NCBI GenBank assembly: GCA_022844345.1 | Contig: JALHLU010000007.1 | Location: 186,001 to 250,000 of the forward strand | DNA length: 64,000 nt | Source of the DNA: Hyphomonadaceae bacterium | GTDB taxonomy: Bacteria > Pseudomonadota > Alphaproteobacteria > Caulobacterales > Hyphomonadaceae | Reading direction: 5' to 3' | In this document: positions 49,728 to 59,277 of the stretch, piece by piece | Numbering within the stretch: the first letter of the stretch is position 1 | How the letters are laid out: every line of letters begins with the position of its first letter | Notes under the pieces: generated by a model | The model's input: only the letters and a program-made list of their open reading frames with translations | What the model was told of the DNA's origin: nothing | The model's database searches: none | Translations under genes and position numbers: made by a program

Positions 49728-49936
49728 ACGTCCGGGCTTTCCTTGGGTTCGTCCTTGGAGTGGATCCAGCGGATGAGCGGCTTCAGGGGCAGGACCCAGG
49801 CCACGCCGGCGACGGGGAAATAGAGAACCTTCCAGGCCCAGTGTTCGCTGGCGATGCGGTCTCCGATGACGGCGGCCACGGCGATGTAGGCGACCAGCCA
49901 GGCCAGCAGCAGCAGCGATCCAACCAGCTTGCGCAT
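49724..49936 (-). CDS. DUF2842-like small membrane protein
   Basis: MRKLVGSLLLLAWLVAYIAVAAVIGDRIASEHWAWKVLYFPVAGVAWVLPLKPLIRWI. Confidence 0.75.
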   Translation of the reverse strand: MRKLVGSLLLLAWLVAYIAVAAVIGDRIASEHWAWKVLYFPVAGVAWVLPLKPLIRWIHSKDEPKESPDV

Positions 49937-50029
49937 AGGGTTACTCCTGGACGCGCCCTCGGGCGGAGGGCGCCGGGTGCGGCTTTCCTTCCGCTGGTCT
50001 TCCGTTCTCACAGGCACGATAAGAGCGCA

Positions 50030-51085
50030 ATGAGCGAGGCTGTCGCGATATCTGCAACTGTGAGCCCCATGGCCCCTGCAAAGGGCGTGGGGCTGGTGCG
50101 CGCGTGGCTGCTGCTGATCGCCGGGATGGTCTATCTGATGATCCTGGTGGGCGGGGCGACGCGGCTCACGGACTCAGGCCTGTCGATCACGGAATGGCAG
50201 CCTCTGCTGGGCGCCATCCCGCCGATGTCGGACGCCGACTGGCAGGACGCCTTCCAGAAATACCAGACCATGACGGCGCAGTTCCATGTGCTGAACCCCA
50301 ACATGGATATCGAGGGGTTCAAGGCAATCTACTGGTGGGAGTGGGGCCATCGCCAGCTTGGCCGCGTGATCGGCGTGGCCTTTGCCCTGCCGTTCCTGTT
50401 CTTCTGGCTGACGGGGCGGACGTCGAAGAAGCTGATGCCGCACCTGCTGGCGTTGTTCGCGCTGGGCGGACTGCAGGGGCTGATCGGCTGGTGGATGGTG
50501 GCGTCCGGCGTCAATTCGGAACTGACGTCGGTGGCGCCGTACCGGTTGATGACTCACTTTGGCCTGGCGCTGCTGATCATCGCCTACTGTTTCTGGCTAT
50601 GGCTGGAGTTGGGTGCGGAGCGTCGCGAGCTGCCGGTGGCGGCCCGGCCATGGGCCAACGCCCTCATCTGGGTGACGGGCGTGCAGATGCTGCTGGGTGC
50701 GCTGGTGGCGGGACTGGATGCGGGCCGCGGCTTCACCGACTGGCCGCTGATGTCGGGCGAGGTAATCCCGTCGACGATGTGGATGCTCGATCCGTTCTGG
50801 CGCAACTTCTTCGAGAACGAGGCGACGACGCAGTTCTTCCACCGGCTGACGGCCTATGCGCTGCTGGGCACGGCGCTGTGGTGCGCGTGGCGGTTCAGGG
50901 CGCAGCACTGGAGCCTGTTCGGGCTGTTCGCAGGGCTGGTGGGCGCGCAGGCCGTGCTGGGGATTGCGACGCTGATGCGCGCGGCGCCGCTGGACATGTC
51001 GCTGACGCACCAGGGGCTGGGCGTGATCCTGGTACTGGCGGCGACGCGACTCGTGTGGACGTCACGCGCGGCAGTGGACGGCTGA
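50030..51085 (+). CDS. ctaA: Heme A synthase (COX15/CtaA)
   Basis: ILVGGATRLTDSGLSITEWQPLLGAIPP, YWWEWGHRQLGRVIG, HFGLAL, HRLTAYALLGTAL, THQGLGV. Confidence 0.97.
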   Translation: MSEAVAISATVSPMAPAKGVGLVRAWLLLIAGMVYLMILVGGATRLTDSGLSITEWQPLLGAIPPMSDADWQDAFQKYQTMTAQFHVLNPNMDIEGFKAIYWWEWGHRQLGRVIGVAFALPFLFFWLTGRTSKKLMPHLLALFALGGLQGLIGWWMVASGVNSELTSVAPYRLMTHFGLALLIIAYCFWLWLELGAERRELPVAARPWANALIWVTGVQMLLGALVAGLDAGRGFTDWPLMSGEVIPSTMWMLDPFWRNFFENEATTQFFHRLTAYALLGTALWCAWRFRAQHWSLFGLFAGLVGAQAVLGIATLMRAAPLDMSLTHQGLGVILVLAATRLVWTSRAAVDG

Positions 51086-51130
51086 GGCCAATCGCACATA
51101 CGGTCCCCGCAAAGACTTCGGGAGAACGCC

Positions 51131-52114
51131 ATGACTGCCAGCCGCGAAATCCATCTTGTGAGGCGCCCGAAGGGGATGCCGGTTCCGGCCGACTTTGCCG
51201 TGGTCGATGTCAGCGTGCCGCCGACGGGCGAGGGTGAGGTCAGGGTGCAGACACTCATCATGTCGGTTGATCCCTACATGCGGCCACGGCTCAACGCGGA
51301 CCAGGCGCTCAATGCGCCGCTGCTGGGCGGGGGCATCGGGCGCGTGGTAGAGTCGCGCAATCCGAAATTCCAGGAAGGCCAGCTTGTGCGGCAGGGCGTG
51401 GGTTTTCGCGAGGTGCATGTCAGCGATGGCAAGGGGCTGACGCCGCTGAACCGCGATCCGGCGCTGCCGCTGTCGGTCTACATGCATGCGCTGGGCGGGA
51501 CCGGGATCACGGCTTATGGCGGCCTGCTGGAGATCGGCGCGCTGAAGGATGGTGAGCAGGTCGTGGTGTCGACTGCGGGCGGGGCGGTGGGCTCGGTCGT
51601 GGCGCAGATCGCGAAGATCAAGGGCTGCCATGTCGTCGGGTTGACGGGCTCTGACGACAAAGCGGCGTGGCTGCGCGACGAGGCGGGGCTCGACGCCGTG
51701 ATCAACTACAAGACGCAGCCGCTGGCCGAAGCGCTGAAGGCGGCGACGCCGAAGGGGATCGACGTCTATTTCGAGAATGTCGGCGGAGCCCAGCTTGATG
51801 CGGCGCTGACGCGCATGAATGTACGCGGGCGCATTCCGGTGTGCGGGATGATCTCCACCTACAATGGCGGCGGCGAGGGCGTGAAGAACCTGTTCAGCCT
51901 GATCTATGGCCGCATCCGCATGGAGGGGTTTGTTGCGACAGACTTCGCGCATCTCAATGCCGCGTTCATGTCGGACATGACCGGGTGGCTGAAAGCGGGC
52001 CAGATCAAGTATCAGGAGACGGTGCTGGAAGGGTTCGAGCGCGCGCCCGAAGGGTTGATCGGGCTGTTCGAAGGCCGGAACACCGGCAAGATGCTGATTC
52101 ATGTTTCGGATTGA
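51131..52114 (+). CDS. NADP-dependent oxidoreductase (MDR family, CurA-like)
   Basis: MSVDPYMRPRLN, GGTGITAYGGLLEIGALKDGEQVVVSTAGGAVGSVVAQIAKIKGCHVVGLTGSDDK. Confidence 0.93.
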   Translation: MTASREIHLVRRPKGMPVPADFAVVDVSVPPTGEGEVRVQTLIMSVDPYMRPRLNADQALNAPLLGGGIGRVVESRNPKFQEGQLVRQGVGFREVHVSDGKGLTPLNRDPALPLSVYMHALGGTGITAYGGLLEIGALKDGEQVVVSTAGGAVGSVVAQIAKIKGCHVVGLTGSDDKAAWLRDEAGLDAVINYKTQPLAEALKAATPKGIDVYFENVGGAQLDAALTRMNVRGRIPVCGMISTYNGGGEGVKNLFSLIYGRIRMEGFVATDFAHLNAAFMSDMTGWLKAGQIKYQETVLEGFERAPEGLIGLFEGRNTGKMLIHVSD

Positions 52115-52123
52115 GGTGATCGC

Positions 52124-52801
52124 GTGACGTTCGATGAAGTCATTCTGGGCCGGCGCAGCATTCGCGGGTTCAAGCCAGACGCCGTGCCAAAGACGCTGAT
52201 CCGCGAAGTGATCGAACTGGCGATGCGGGCGCCGTCGTCCTACAACACTCAGCCGTGGAACTTCCATGTCGTCGCCGGCGCGCCGCTGGATCGCATCCGG
52301 CAGGGCAACACTGAGCGGACCGTGGCGGGCGTGCCGGACTCACGCGAGTTCCGCAGCCATGGCGCCTATGGCGGGACGCATCGCGACCGCCAGATCGAAG
52401 TCGCCAAGCAGCTGTTCGCCGCGATGGAGATCGCGCGCGACGACAAGGACAAGCGGCAGGAGTGGGTTTTGCGCGGATTCCGGCAGTTCGATGCGCCGGT
52501 ATCCATCGTGGTGAGCTATGACCGCGTGATCCATGGCGGCGATATCGGGCCGTTCGATTGCGGGGCGGTGACCAATGCGCTGGTCAACGCCGCCTGGTCG
52601 CGCGGGCTCGGTTGCGTGATCAACAGCCAGGGCATCATGCAATCGCCCGTGGTGCGTGAACATGCGGGTATCCCTGAGGACCAGGTGATCATGATGTGCG
52701 TCGCCATGGGCTGGCCCGACGAGAGCTTCCCCGCGAACGCGGTAGTCTCGCGCCGCAAGAGCGTCGACGAGGCTGTGCGGTTCGTCGGGTTCGATAGCTG
52801 A
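52124..52801 (+). CDS. Nitroreductase family protein
   Basis: ILGRRSIRGFKPDAVPKTLIREVIELAMRAPSSYNTQPWNFHVV; GWPDESFPANAVVSRRKSVDEAVRFVGF. Confidence 0.95.
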   Translation: MTFDEVILGRRSIRGFKPDAVPKTLIREVIELAMRAPSSYNTQPWNFHVVAGAPLDRIRQGNTERTVAGVPDSREFRSHGAYGGTHRDRQIEVAKQLFAAMEIARDDKDKRQEWVLRGFRQFDAPVSIVVSYDRVIHGGDIGPFDCGAVTNALVNAAWSRGLGCVINSQGIMQSPVVREHAGIPEDQVIMMCVAMGWPDESFPANAVVSRRKSVDEAVRFVGFDS

Positions 52802-52807
52802 AGCAGA

Positions 52808-54463
52808 TCAGCGGGCGTAGCTGAGCGTCTGGTAGCGGACGGTCAGCGAGTCGTTGGCCGGGACGGTGAGGCGGAAGATCGGGCGTCCGTTTTTCTGGCC
52901 GTAGGGGGCATCCGCCCGCACCATCTCTGTGCCGCCTTGCAGGTAGAGCCGGACTTCAACTGTGACATCGTAGGACCGCGCATTGGCGACCTCGATCCGG
53001 TTGATCTGGTCGAGCGTGCGCGATCCGGCGTTCACGCCCGGCACGACGCGCAGCAGCGGCAGCCACGGCAGGCTGCGCTCGGGCGACAGCGTTACGTTTT
53101 CGACGGTCTGGCGCGCCTGGATGTCGGGAGCGCCGCCGAACTCGAACTCTGTCTCCTCGTCGACGGCAATGTCGCGCAGCGTGGTTTCGCCAGCGAGAAG
53201 CCGGCGTTCGGCGGCGCCTTCGCCGACCTGCTCGAACAGCTGGACGCGGCCGGCGGGCAGGGGCAGGCCGAGATTGCTTTCCGTGTCGTTCTGCGTGCGC
53301 AGCAGCATCGGCACGGCCATGAAGTTGGTCGAGTAGTTGCCGGAGAAGTTGACCTCGTAGAGGCGCGTGACCGGCACGGCCGCCCGATCGAACATGCGAA
53401 CCTGCTTGGCCTGGCGGCTGAGGACCGAGACCCGGCCGGGGACGCGATAGAGTTTCAGGTCGCCGAGCTCTTCCTGGACCACTTCCGCGGCCATGGGCGG
53501 AGGCGGAGGCGGCGGCGGCGGCGCCATTGCTGCCTCCGCCATTCGGGCGCCGGTGACGACGATATTGTCGTCAAGCCAGCCTTTGGCCTGTTGTAGGTAG
53601 ATCGGCTCCACGGAGTCGCTGGTCGACCCGCGTGGCCAGCAGTCCGCGAAGATGGGACCGCCAATATCGATCGGTTCGACCTGGCCGCTTTCGCGATTGA
53701 GCTTGCCGGCGACGATCTGCACGCGGGCATTCTCGAAGCTGACGCCATTGCCGTTGGCCAGCGTGATCCAGGCGCCGAGATCGAGCGTGCTCTCGCCGGG
53801 CGTCCGGTCGGCGACATAGTCGGCCGCCCAGTCAAACCCGCGTGCGAGATAGGACAACTGGATGACGGCCTCGACAGGTTCGGTCACGCGGGTGCGGATG
53901 GACAGGGTGGGCGTGGACGACAGACCAGACGCAGATTCCTCGAACGACACCGTTTCGGAAAGACCGGAGCAGCGCAGCGCCTCGATCCCATTCGGCGTTT
54001 CGAACACGACGCCGCCCTCGGCCGCGCGGATCGTGCCGCGTGTGCGCGTCGTGACGCCGGTCTTCGGATCGGTGCGCAGGAGGTCGACGCGGCCTTCCTG
54101 TCCGGCGGCGGCCTGGACGAGTGCGGAGGGGCTCAGGAGCTTTGCGTCGCGGTTCTTCTCGACGACGCCGGTGGCAAGGCCGGTGACGATGGCGGACACA
54201 GGCTCGATGCCGTCCGCGACGCCCTCGAAGCGAACGGTGTGTTCGCCGGGCTGAAGCTCGATGCGGCGTGATTCCGTTATCAGCGCGAAGCCGCCGAGAT
54301 AGTCGAGATCGAAGCCGCCCTCGCCGCGATAGGGATCGCGGTAGACCGTGACCGACACATCGAAGGCGGGGCCCGCCGTTACGCTCTGCGCTTCCGCTGT
54401 CAGCGGGGCGCCGAGAAGGGCGAGGCCTGCCAGGCTGTAACGGTTGGGACGAAAGGACCGCAT
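52808..54463 (-). CDS. DUF4139-type beta-rich exported protein (paralog 1, with poly-Pro linker)
   Basis: FDLDYLGGFALITESRRIELQPGEHTVRFEGVADGIEPVSA...; APPPPPPPPPMAAE linker. Confidence 0.75.
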   Translation of the reverse strand: MRSFRPNRYSLAGLALLGAPLTAEAQSVTAGPAFDVSVTVYRDPYRGEGGFDLDYLGGFALITESRRIELQPGEHTVRFEGVADGIEPVSAIVTGLATGVVEKNRDAKLLSPSALVQAAAGQEGRVDLLRTDPKTGVTTRTRGTIRAAEGGVVFETPNGIEALRCSGLSETVSFEESASGLSSTPTLSIRTRVTEPVEAVIQLSYLARGFDWAADYVADRTPGESTLDLGAWITLANGNGVSFENARVQIVAGKLNRESGQVEPIDIGGPIFADCWPRGSTSDSVEPIYLQQAKGWLDDNIVVTGARMAEAAMAPPPPPPPPPMAAEVVQEELGDLKLYRVPGRVSVLSRQAKQVRMFDRAAVPVTRLYEVNFSGNYSTNFMAVPMLLRTQNDTESNLGLPLPAGRVQLFEQVGEGAAERRLLAGETTLRDIAVDEETEFEFGGAPDIQARQTVENVTLSPERSLPWLPLLRVVPGVNAGSRTLDQINRIEVANARSYDVTVEVRLYLQGGTEMVRADAPYGQKNGRPIFRLTVPANDSLTVRYQTLSYAR

Positions 54464-54474
54464 TGGCCTGCGCC

Positions 54475-55884
54475 TCAATAGGCGGAATCGAATACGGCGG
54501 TCACTTCCGTCGAGCCGTTGGCGGGCACCATGACGACCCATTCGGCCATGTCGGCGTTGGGGCGCGTGCTGGCGAGGCTTTCGGACTCGATGCTTGTATC
54601 GCCCCACAGGCCATCCTGCTGCAGCGTGACCTTCACTTCGCGCGGGGTGGCGTTGCTGATCGTATACTTCATGGATGTCCGCCAGCGGCGCGGGCCCGCG
54701 CGCTCGCGCTTCTCGACCACGGGCTTCACCTTGACGTCGAACGCATCGCCGGTCGCCAGCGAGAGCGTGGAGCCCATCGGCGTGTGGTCGATGCGGCTTT
54801 CGCCGATGAATTGCGGATCGCCCTGCTTGTCGCGGATGTAGAAGCGCAGGATGCCGGCGGGCAGCTGGTCGCCCAGGCCCTTCGCTGCGCCCGTGTTGAA
54901 ACGATAAACGGTCTTGGCGCTTTCGGGATCCTCGAGCGTGCCGAGCCAGTAGTTGCGGAACTCGTAGCCGTGTTCGGCGGGGACGCCATGAACATCAAGG
55001 AACGAGACCTGCTTGGTCTGCATGTTCGCGATGGTTGTGCGCTCGGGCAGCGGATAGAGATAGAAATCGCCGAGGCGCTCGCGGTCGCCGGTTTCCGTGC
55101 CGGCCTGCGACATCTGGGGGCGCGGCGGCTGCGGACGATACTGCTGCTGGCGGTACTGGTCTGCGCGAAGCGGGGAGCCGGCCACAAGCGTCGTGTCGGC
55201 ATTGTCGTAGGTTGTGCCACTGGAATTGGTGAGCGTGATCCAGCCCTGCACATCAAGCTTCGACGTCACGTCGTCGAACAGAGCGACATAGTCCGCGCTC
55301 CAGCCGAGGCCGCCGGTGAGATAGTTCAGCGTCACGGGGCGCGATCCGCGGCGGTCGCCATTGACGGTGACGGACAGCGTGGGCTTCGAGCGCAGGTTCT
55401 CGGGCACCTTGTCGAAGATCACGCGCACTGGGAGGCCGTCGTCACGCAGCACTTCGATACGGTTGCCGATCTTGAGGACGACGCCATTGTTGGTGGCGAG
55501 CACTTCGGCGCGCTCGCGCGTTTCGGCGCCGGTGGCGGGATTGACGCGGATGATGGTGATCGTGGTGCCGACGGCCTTCTCCATCAGCTTGGCCGGGGTC
55601 AGCAGGTCGAAATCGAAGTTCTGTTCGACGATGGTGAGGCCGGTGGCCGAAAGCGACACGGTCTCGGGCCGGATTTCTCCCGAGACGCCGGGGAATTCCA
55701 GGCGCTGGCGGCCGGCCGCGAGGTCCATCTCCCGCTTGTCCTGCACGAGCGCGAGGTTGTCGTTGTAAATAGTGATGGCGACTTGCTGGCCCTGCGCCAG
55801 CGCGGACGGGGCCAGACAGGCTAACCCGAGAGCTGCGAACGACACCGCTGCGATAATGGACGATTTCATGTGGTTCCTCCCCAC
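54475..55884 (-). CDS. DUF4139-type beta-rich exported protein (paralog 2)
   Basis: QQVAITIYNDNLALVQDKREMDLAAGRQRLEFPGVSGEIRPETVSL; WSADYVALFDDVTSKLDVQGWITLTNSSGTTYDNADTTLVAG. Confidence 0.85.
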   Translation of the reverse strand: MGRNHMKSSIIAAVSFAALGLACLAPSALAQGQQVAITIYNDNLALVQDKREMDLAAGRQRLEFPGVSGEIRPETVSLSATGLTIVEQNFDFDLLTPAKLMEKAVGTTITIIRVNPATGAETRERAEVLATNNGVVLKIGNRIEVLRDDGLPVRVIFDKVPENLRSKPTLSVTVNGDRRGSRPVTLNYLTGGLGWSADYVALFDDVTSKLDVQGWITLTNSSGTTYDNADTTLVAGSPLRADQYRQQQYRPQPPRPQMSQAGTETGDRERLGDFYLYPLPERTTIANMQTKQVSFLDVHGVPAEHGYEFRNYWLGTLEDPESAKTVYRFNTGAAKGLGDQLPAGILRFYIRDKQGDPQFIGESRIDHTPMGSTLSLATGDAFDVKVKPVVEKRERAGPRRWRTSMKYTISNATPREVKVTLQQDGLWGDTSIESESLASTRPNADMAEWVVMVPANGSTEVTAVFDSAY

Positions 55885-56048
55885 GAGTTCAGGAGAGACT
55901 AGACCGCCTGCAGCGGCGCGGAAATGGGGCGGCCGCGCGAAAGATGCAGTTCGCGCGGCCTTATTCCTGTTGATGCCGTCTAGATGGCCTTTAGCCGGGC
56001 GTGCCGTTTCTCGTCAGAGGCGAGCAGTCACGGGCTGAGGCAGCTCCC

Positions 56049-57323
56049 TTAAATTGGCTTTAGGAGCTTCACGTCCTTCTTGCCCTTCTGGATTTTGAAG
56101 GCGCCAAGTTCCGGGTCGATCTGATCTCTATTGTAGTGTTTGCCGACTTCTGGCCGAACCCCGTTTATCTGGATTCCACTTTGTTGGATGAGGCGGCGAG
56201 CTTCGCCAAGAGACGCCGCAAGGCCGACTTCCTTCACAAGTGCCTCAGCCGTTCGCTCGGTCCAGCCTTGGCCACCTCCCCAATCCAATTCAACTGTTGG
56301 CAAGTCTAAAGATGCACCGCCGCCCTTGAAGACGGCTTCGGCGGCGGCGGCGGCCTTCTTCGCTTCCTCCTCGCCATGCAGCATTGCGGTTGCAACATCG
56401 GCGAGGCGCTTCTTGGCGTCGTTGATGGCTGCGCCTTCCGCCTTGGCGTGCTCGCTGATCTCGCTCTCCGGCAGGTCGGTGAACAGGCGCATGAAGCGGA
56501 CCACGTCGGCGTCTTCCGTGTTGCGCCAGAATTGCCAGTAGTCATAAGGGCTGCGCATGTCGGCATTGAGCCACACGGCGCCATCGGCGGTCTTGCCCAT
56601 CTTGCCGCCCGAGGCGGTTGTGATCAGCGGCGTGGTGACGCCGAACACTGTCGTGTCGATGATACGGCGTGTGAGGTCGATGCCGTTGACGATGTTGCCC
56701 CACTGATCCGAGCCGCCCATCTGGATGCGGCAGTCGAAGCGGCGCGCCAGTTCCAGGAAGTCGTAGGACTGGAGCAGCATGTAGTTGAACTCGAGGAAGG
56801 TGTACGGCTCCTCGTTATCGAGGCGGCGGCGCACGGTTTCCTGCGCGATCATCTTGTTGATCGTGAAGTGCTTGCCGTAGTCGCGGAGGAATTCGATCCA
56901 CTTGATCTGGTCGAGCCATTCGGCGTTGTCGACCATGATGGCGTCGGTGGGGCCGTTGCCGAATTTCAGGAACGGTTCGAAATTCTTCCGGATGCTCGCC
57001 ATGTTGATGGCGATTTCCTCGGTGGTGAGAATGGGGCGCGACTTCTCCTTGTCGGTCGGATCGCCGATCTTGGTTGTGCCGCCGCCCATCAGCACGATGG
57101 GCTTGCCGCCGGCCTGCTGAAGGCGGCGCAGGTTCATGATCTGCACGAGCGAGCCCACGTGCAGCGACTTCGCGGTGGCGTCGAAGCCGATATAGCCGCA
57201 CGGCGGCACGGGGCCTGCCGCGTAAGCGTCGAGGCCTTTCTCATCCGTGATCTGGTAGACGTGGCCACGCGAAATCATTTCCCGCAGGAAGGCTGACTTC
57301 TGGGCGTTTGCGTCGAGGGTCAC
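56049..57323 (-). CDS. tyrS: Tyrosyl-tRNA synthetase
   Basis: GYIGFDATAKSLHVGSLVQIMNLRRLQQAG, MGGSDQWGNIVNGIDLTRR, GGKMGKTADGAVWL (KMSKS-like), C-terminal S4-like domain. Confidence 0.97.
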   Translation of the reverse strand: MTLDANAQKSAFLREMISRGHVYQITDEKGLDAYAAGPVPPCGYIGFDATAKSLHVGSLVQIMNLRRLQQAGGKPIVLMGGGTTKIGDPTDKEKSRPILTTEEIAINMASIRKNFEPFLKFGNGPTDAIMVDNAEWLDQIKWIEFLRDYGKHFTINKMIAQETVRRRLDNEEPYTFLEFNYMLLQSYDFLELARRFDCRIQMGGSDQWGNIVNGIDLTRRIIDTTVFGVTTPLITTASGGKMGKTADGAVWLNADMRSPYDYWQFWRNTEDADVVRFMRLFTDLPESEISEHAKAEGAAINDAKKRLADVATAMLHGEEEAKKAAAAAEAVFKGGGASLDLPTVELDWGGGQGWTERTAEALVKEVGLAASLGEARRLIQQSGIQINGVRPEVGKHYNRDQIDPELGAFKIQKGKKDVKLLKPI

Positions 57324-57508
57324 TTGAGAGGCTCCTAAAGGGTCTGCCGACCGGAGGCCATCTCGATATGCCACCGGTCAGGGCGGCATGCATGTTCGCA
57401 CCGCCCGCTTATTTCAGCGTGCGATAATAATACGCGGAGAGGGTGGCGCGGTGCGACATGGGTGGTAGATACGCGGAGGCTCTGGGGAACGTCAAGTTGG
57501 GGTCGTAA

Positions 57509-58024
57509 ATGTGCCTGAGCGTGTACATCGGGACTTCCCACCCCCTAGTGGCCTTGTCCGAAGATTTCGTAGGTGAGTTGGGCATAGAGCCGGCAAGCTG
57601 GAAGCCTGCTCCGCTAGAGCGGATGAAGTACCTTTACTACGCGGGCCAACGAGGCAGCCTTCCCGAGCTGGGTTGCTCCTGCCTGCTGCTTGAGTTTCTA
57701 GACTGGAGAATTGAGCCTCCTGCCGTCATCAGCGACGACCTCTATCCTCACGGCGGGCCGTGTCCGTTCGAGATGCTGCGCACCTACTGCGAGCAGGTGC
57801 TCGATCAGGGCGGGGAAGTCATCCTTGTGAGCGAGGAGTCAGGCGGCTCGGAAGAGGCTAGCTTAGCTAGCGACTACGATAACACCGTGCTCTTCCTTGA
57901 TGACATCCGCCGCGGGCGTGTGATCTTCGGGAGCTCTCTGAACAACATTCCATACCGCGCGCAGCTCGTGATGCGAGCGAGCGGGGCCTTGAGTGGTCCG
58001 CTGTCTGAAGGCGAAGCCTCGTAA
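57509..58024 (+). CDS. Conserved hypothetical protein
   Basis: MCLSVYIGTSHPLVALSEDFVGELGIEPASWKPAPLERMKYLYYAGQRGSLPELGCSCLLLEF; composition appears less GC-rich than neighbours. Confidence 0.65.
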   Translation: MCLSVYIGTSHPLVALSEDFVGELGIEPASWKPAPLERMKYLYYAGQRGSLPELGCSCLLLEFLDWRIEPPAVISDDLYPHGGPCPFEMLRTYCEQVLDQGGEVILVSEESGGSEEASLASDYDNTVLFLDDIRRGRVIFGSSLNNIPYRAQLVMRASGALSGPLSEGEAS

Positions 58025-58028
58025 CCCG

Positions 58029-58823
58029 TTACCGCCGCTTCTGCGCCAGCGCTGCGCAGGACGAGAAGCCCACCGGACCCAGAACGTCGTGCAGCCTGCA
58101 ATGTCCCAGCGCGACGCCCTCAGCGCTTTGGTGGTCGACGACCTCGTACCCGATCCATTCGCCGACGGGCTGGCGGTGGAGGTACAGCGTCACGTCCGAG
58201 TTGATGAAGTCGAGGCCGGTCTCGGCGCCGTTGGCTATGGGGCTGGTGTAGTCGACGCCGGTCGCGACGCGGCTGAAGGGGGTGTAGGGCTCGCCGCCGA
58301 CCAGCGGGCGCACTTCGCGCAGCCAGGTGCGGCGTGGGCCGGGGGCGCGGAGATCGTTGGCGACGATGAGGCCGGGTGGGAGGATGGGGCGCATCTCCCA
58401 TCTGTCGGTGAACGGCTTTGAAGGCGGCGGCACCTGCTCGGGAGGCGGGGCGTCCCACGCGGCTTGCGACCACACCGGCGCTTCGGGTTGCTGGCCACGG
58501 CGAAGCAGCTGGCAGGAGGCGCGGGCGGACGACACGCCGCCCGAGAACAGCTCGGCTTCGACGACCTTGATCCGTCCGCCCTGCCGCACGATCCGCGTTG
58601 TGACGGTGAGCGGCGAGAGATCGGGCAGGCGATAGAGATCGGCGGTGAGCCGCGCGGGCTGCAGGTCCGGCTCGCCATACTGCTGCTCGATCACGTGTGC
58701 GAACAGGCCGATCATCACACGCGCATGAAGGTTGCCGCCCTCGCGCCACCAGCCATTGGCCTTGGGCGTCGGCAGGTAGGCATCGCCATCGCGGTGGAGG
58801 AAAGGTTCGGGTGTCTCGGTCAT
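58029..58823 (-). CDS. Acyl-CoA thioesterase-like (hotdog-fold) protein
   Basis: GWWREGGNLHARVMIGLFAHVIEQQYGEPDLQPARLTADLYRLPDLSPLTVTTRIVRQGGRIKVVEAELFSGG. Confidence 0.75.
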   Translation of the reverse strand: MTETPEPFLHRDGDAYLPTPKANGWWREGGNLHARVMIGLFAHVIEQQYGEPDLQPARLTADLYRLPDLSPLTVTTRIVRQGGRIKVVEAELFSGGVSSARASCQLLRRGQQPEAPVWSQAAWDAPPPEQVPPPSKPFTDRWEMRPILPPGLIVANDLRAPGPRRTWLREVRPLVGGEPYTPFSRVATGVDYTSPIANGAETGLDFINSDVTLYLHRQPVGEWIGYEVVDHQSAEGVALGHCRLHDVLGPVGFSSCAALAQKRR

Positions 58824-58865
58824 GGCGGCGAGAGATGCCTGACGCACCGTACGCCTGCAAGCGCC

Positions 58866-59210
58866 TTAGGGCTGGGATTCATACCCGCCGGGAAGCGGGC
58901 CGTAGCTGAAGTCGACATCGAAGGCTTCGAGCTGGTCGCCGAGCTGGTCGAGGATCGGGACGAACTGAATCGGCGGCTCAAATTGCTGGATAACCGCGAT
59001 GCGGCGCTTCCGGCCGGCGGACTCGGGCAGTGTGGCTTCGAACTGGCCAGTCTGGATGAAACCGAGATAGGCGCCGATCTTTGCCTGCAGCGCGTTAAGG
59101 TGCGCGACCGGGTCCGACCAGGCCATGTCGTCAGTGATGACCAGCAGCGCATCGCCTGTATCTGGATCGATGCCGAGTGCATCAACCGCTTCCGGGTTCT
59201 CGATGCCCAT
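58866..59210 (-). CDS. Conserved hypothetical protein (DUF6572-like)
   Basis: MGIENPEAVDALGIDPDTGDALLVITDDMAWSDPVAHLNALQAKIGAYLGFIQTGQFEATLPES. Confidence 0.55.
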   Translation of the reverse strand: MGIENPEAVDALGIDPDTGDALLVITDDMAWSDPVAHLNALQAKIGAYLGFIQTGQFEATLPESAGRKRRIAVIQQFEPPIQFVPILDQLGDQLEAFDVDFSYGPLPGGYESQP

Positions 59211-59277
59211 GCCGTCCTCCCTGATGCGCATCGGCCTGCGCCGATTGGCCGGGCGGGAGCCCGGCGGTTCCTGATAT

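Noticed and set aside
55931-55960. Hairpin ggccgcgcgaa/ttcgcgcggcc as a terminator for tyrS
   Set aside because: Stem is strong but the T-run is on the + strand, where no upstream + gene exists; direction does not fit the tyrS (-) transcript
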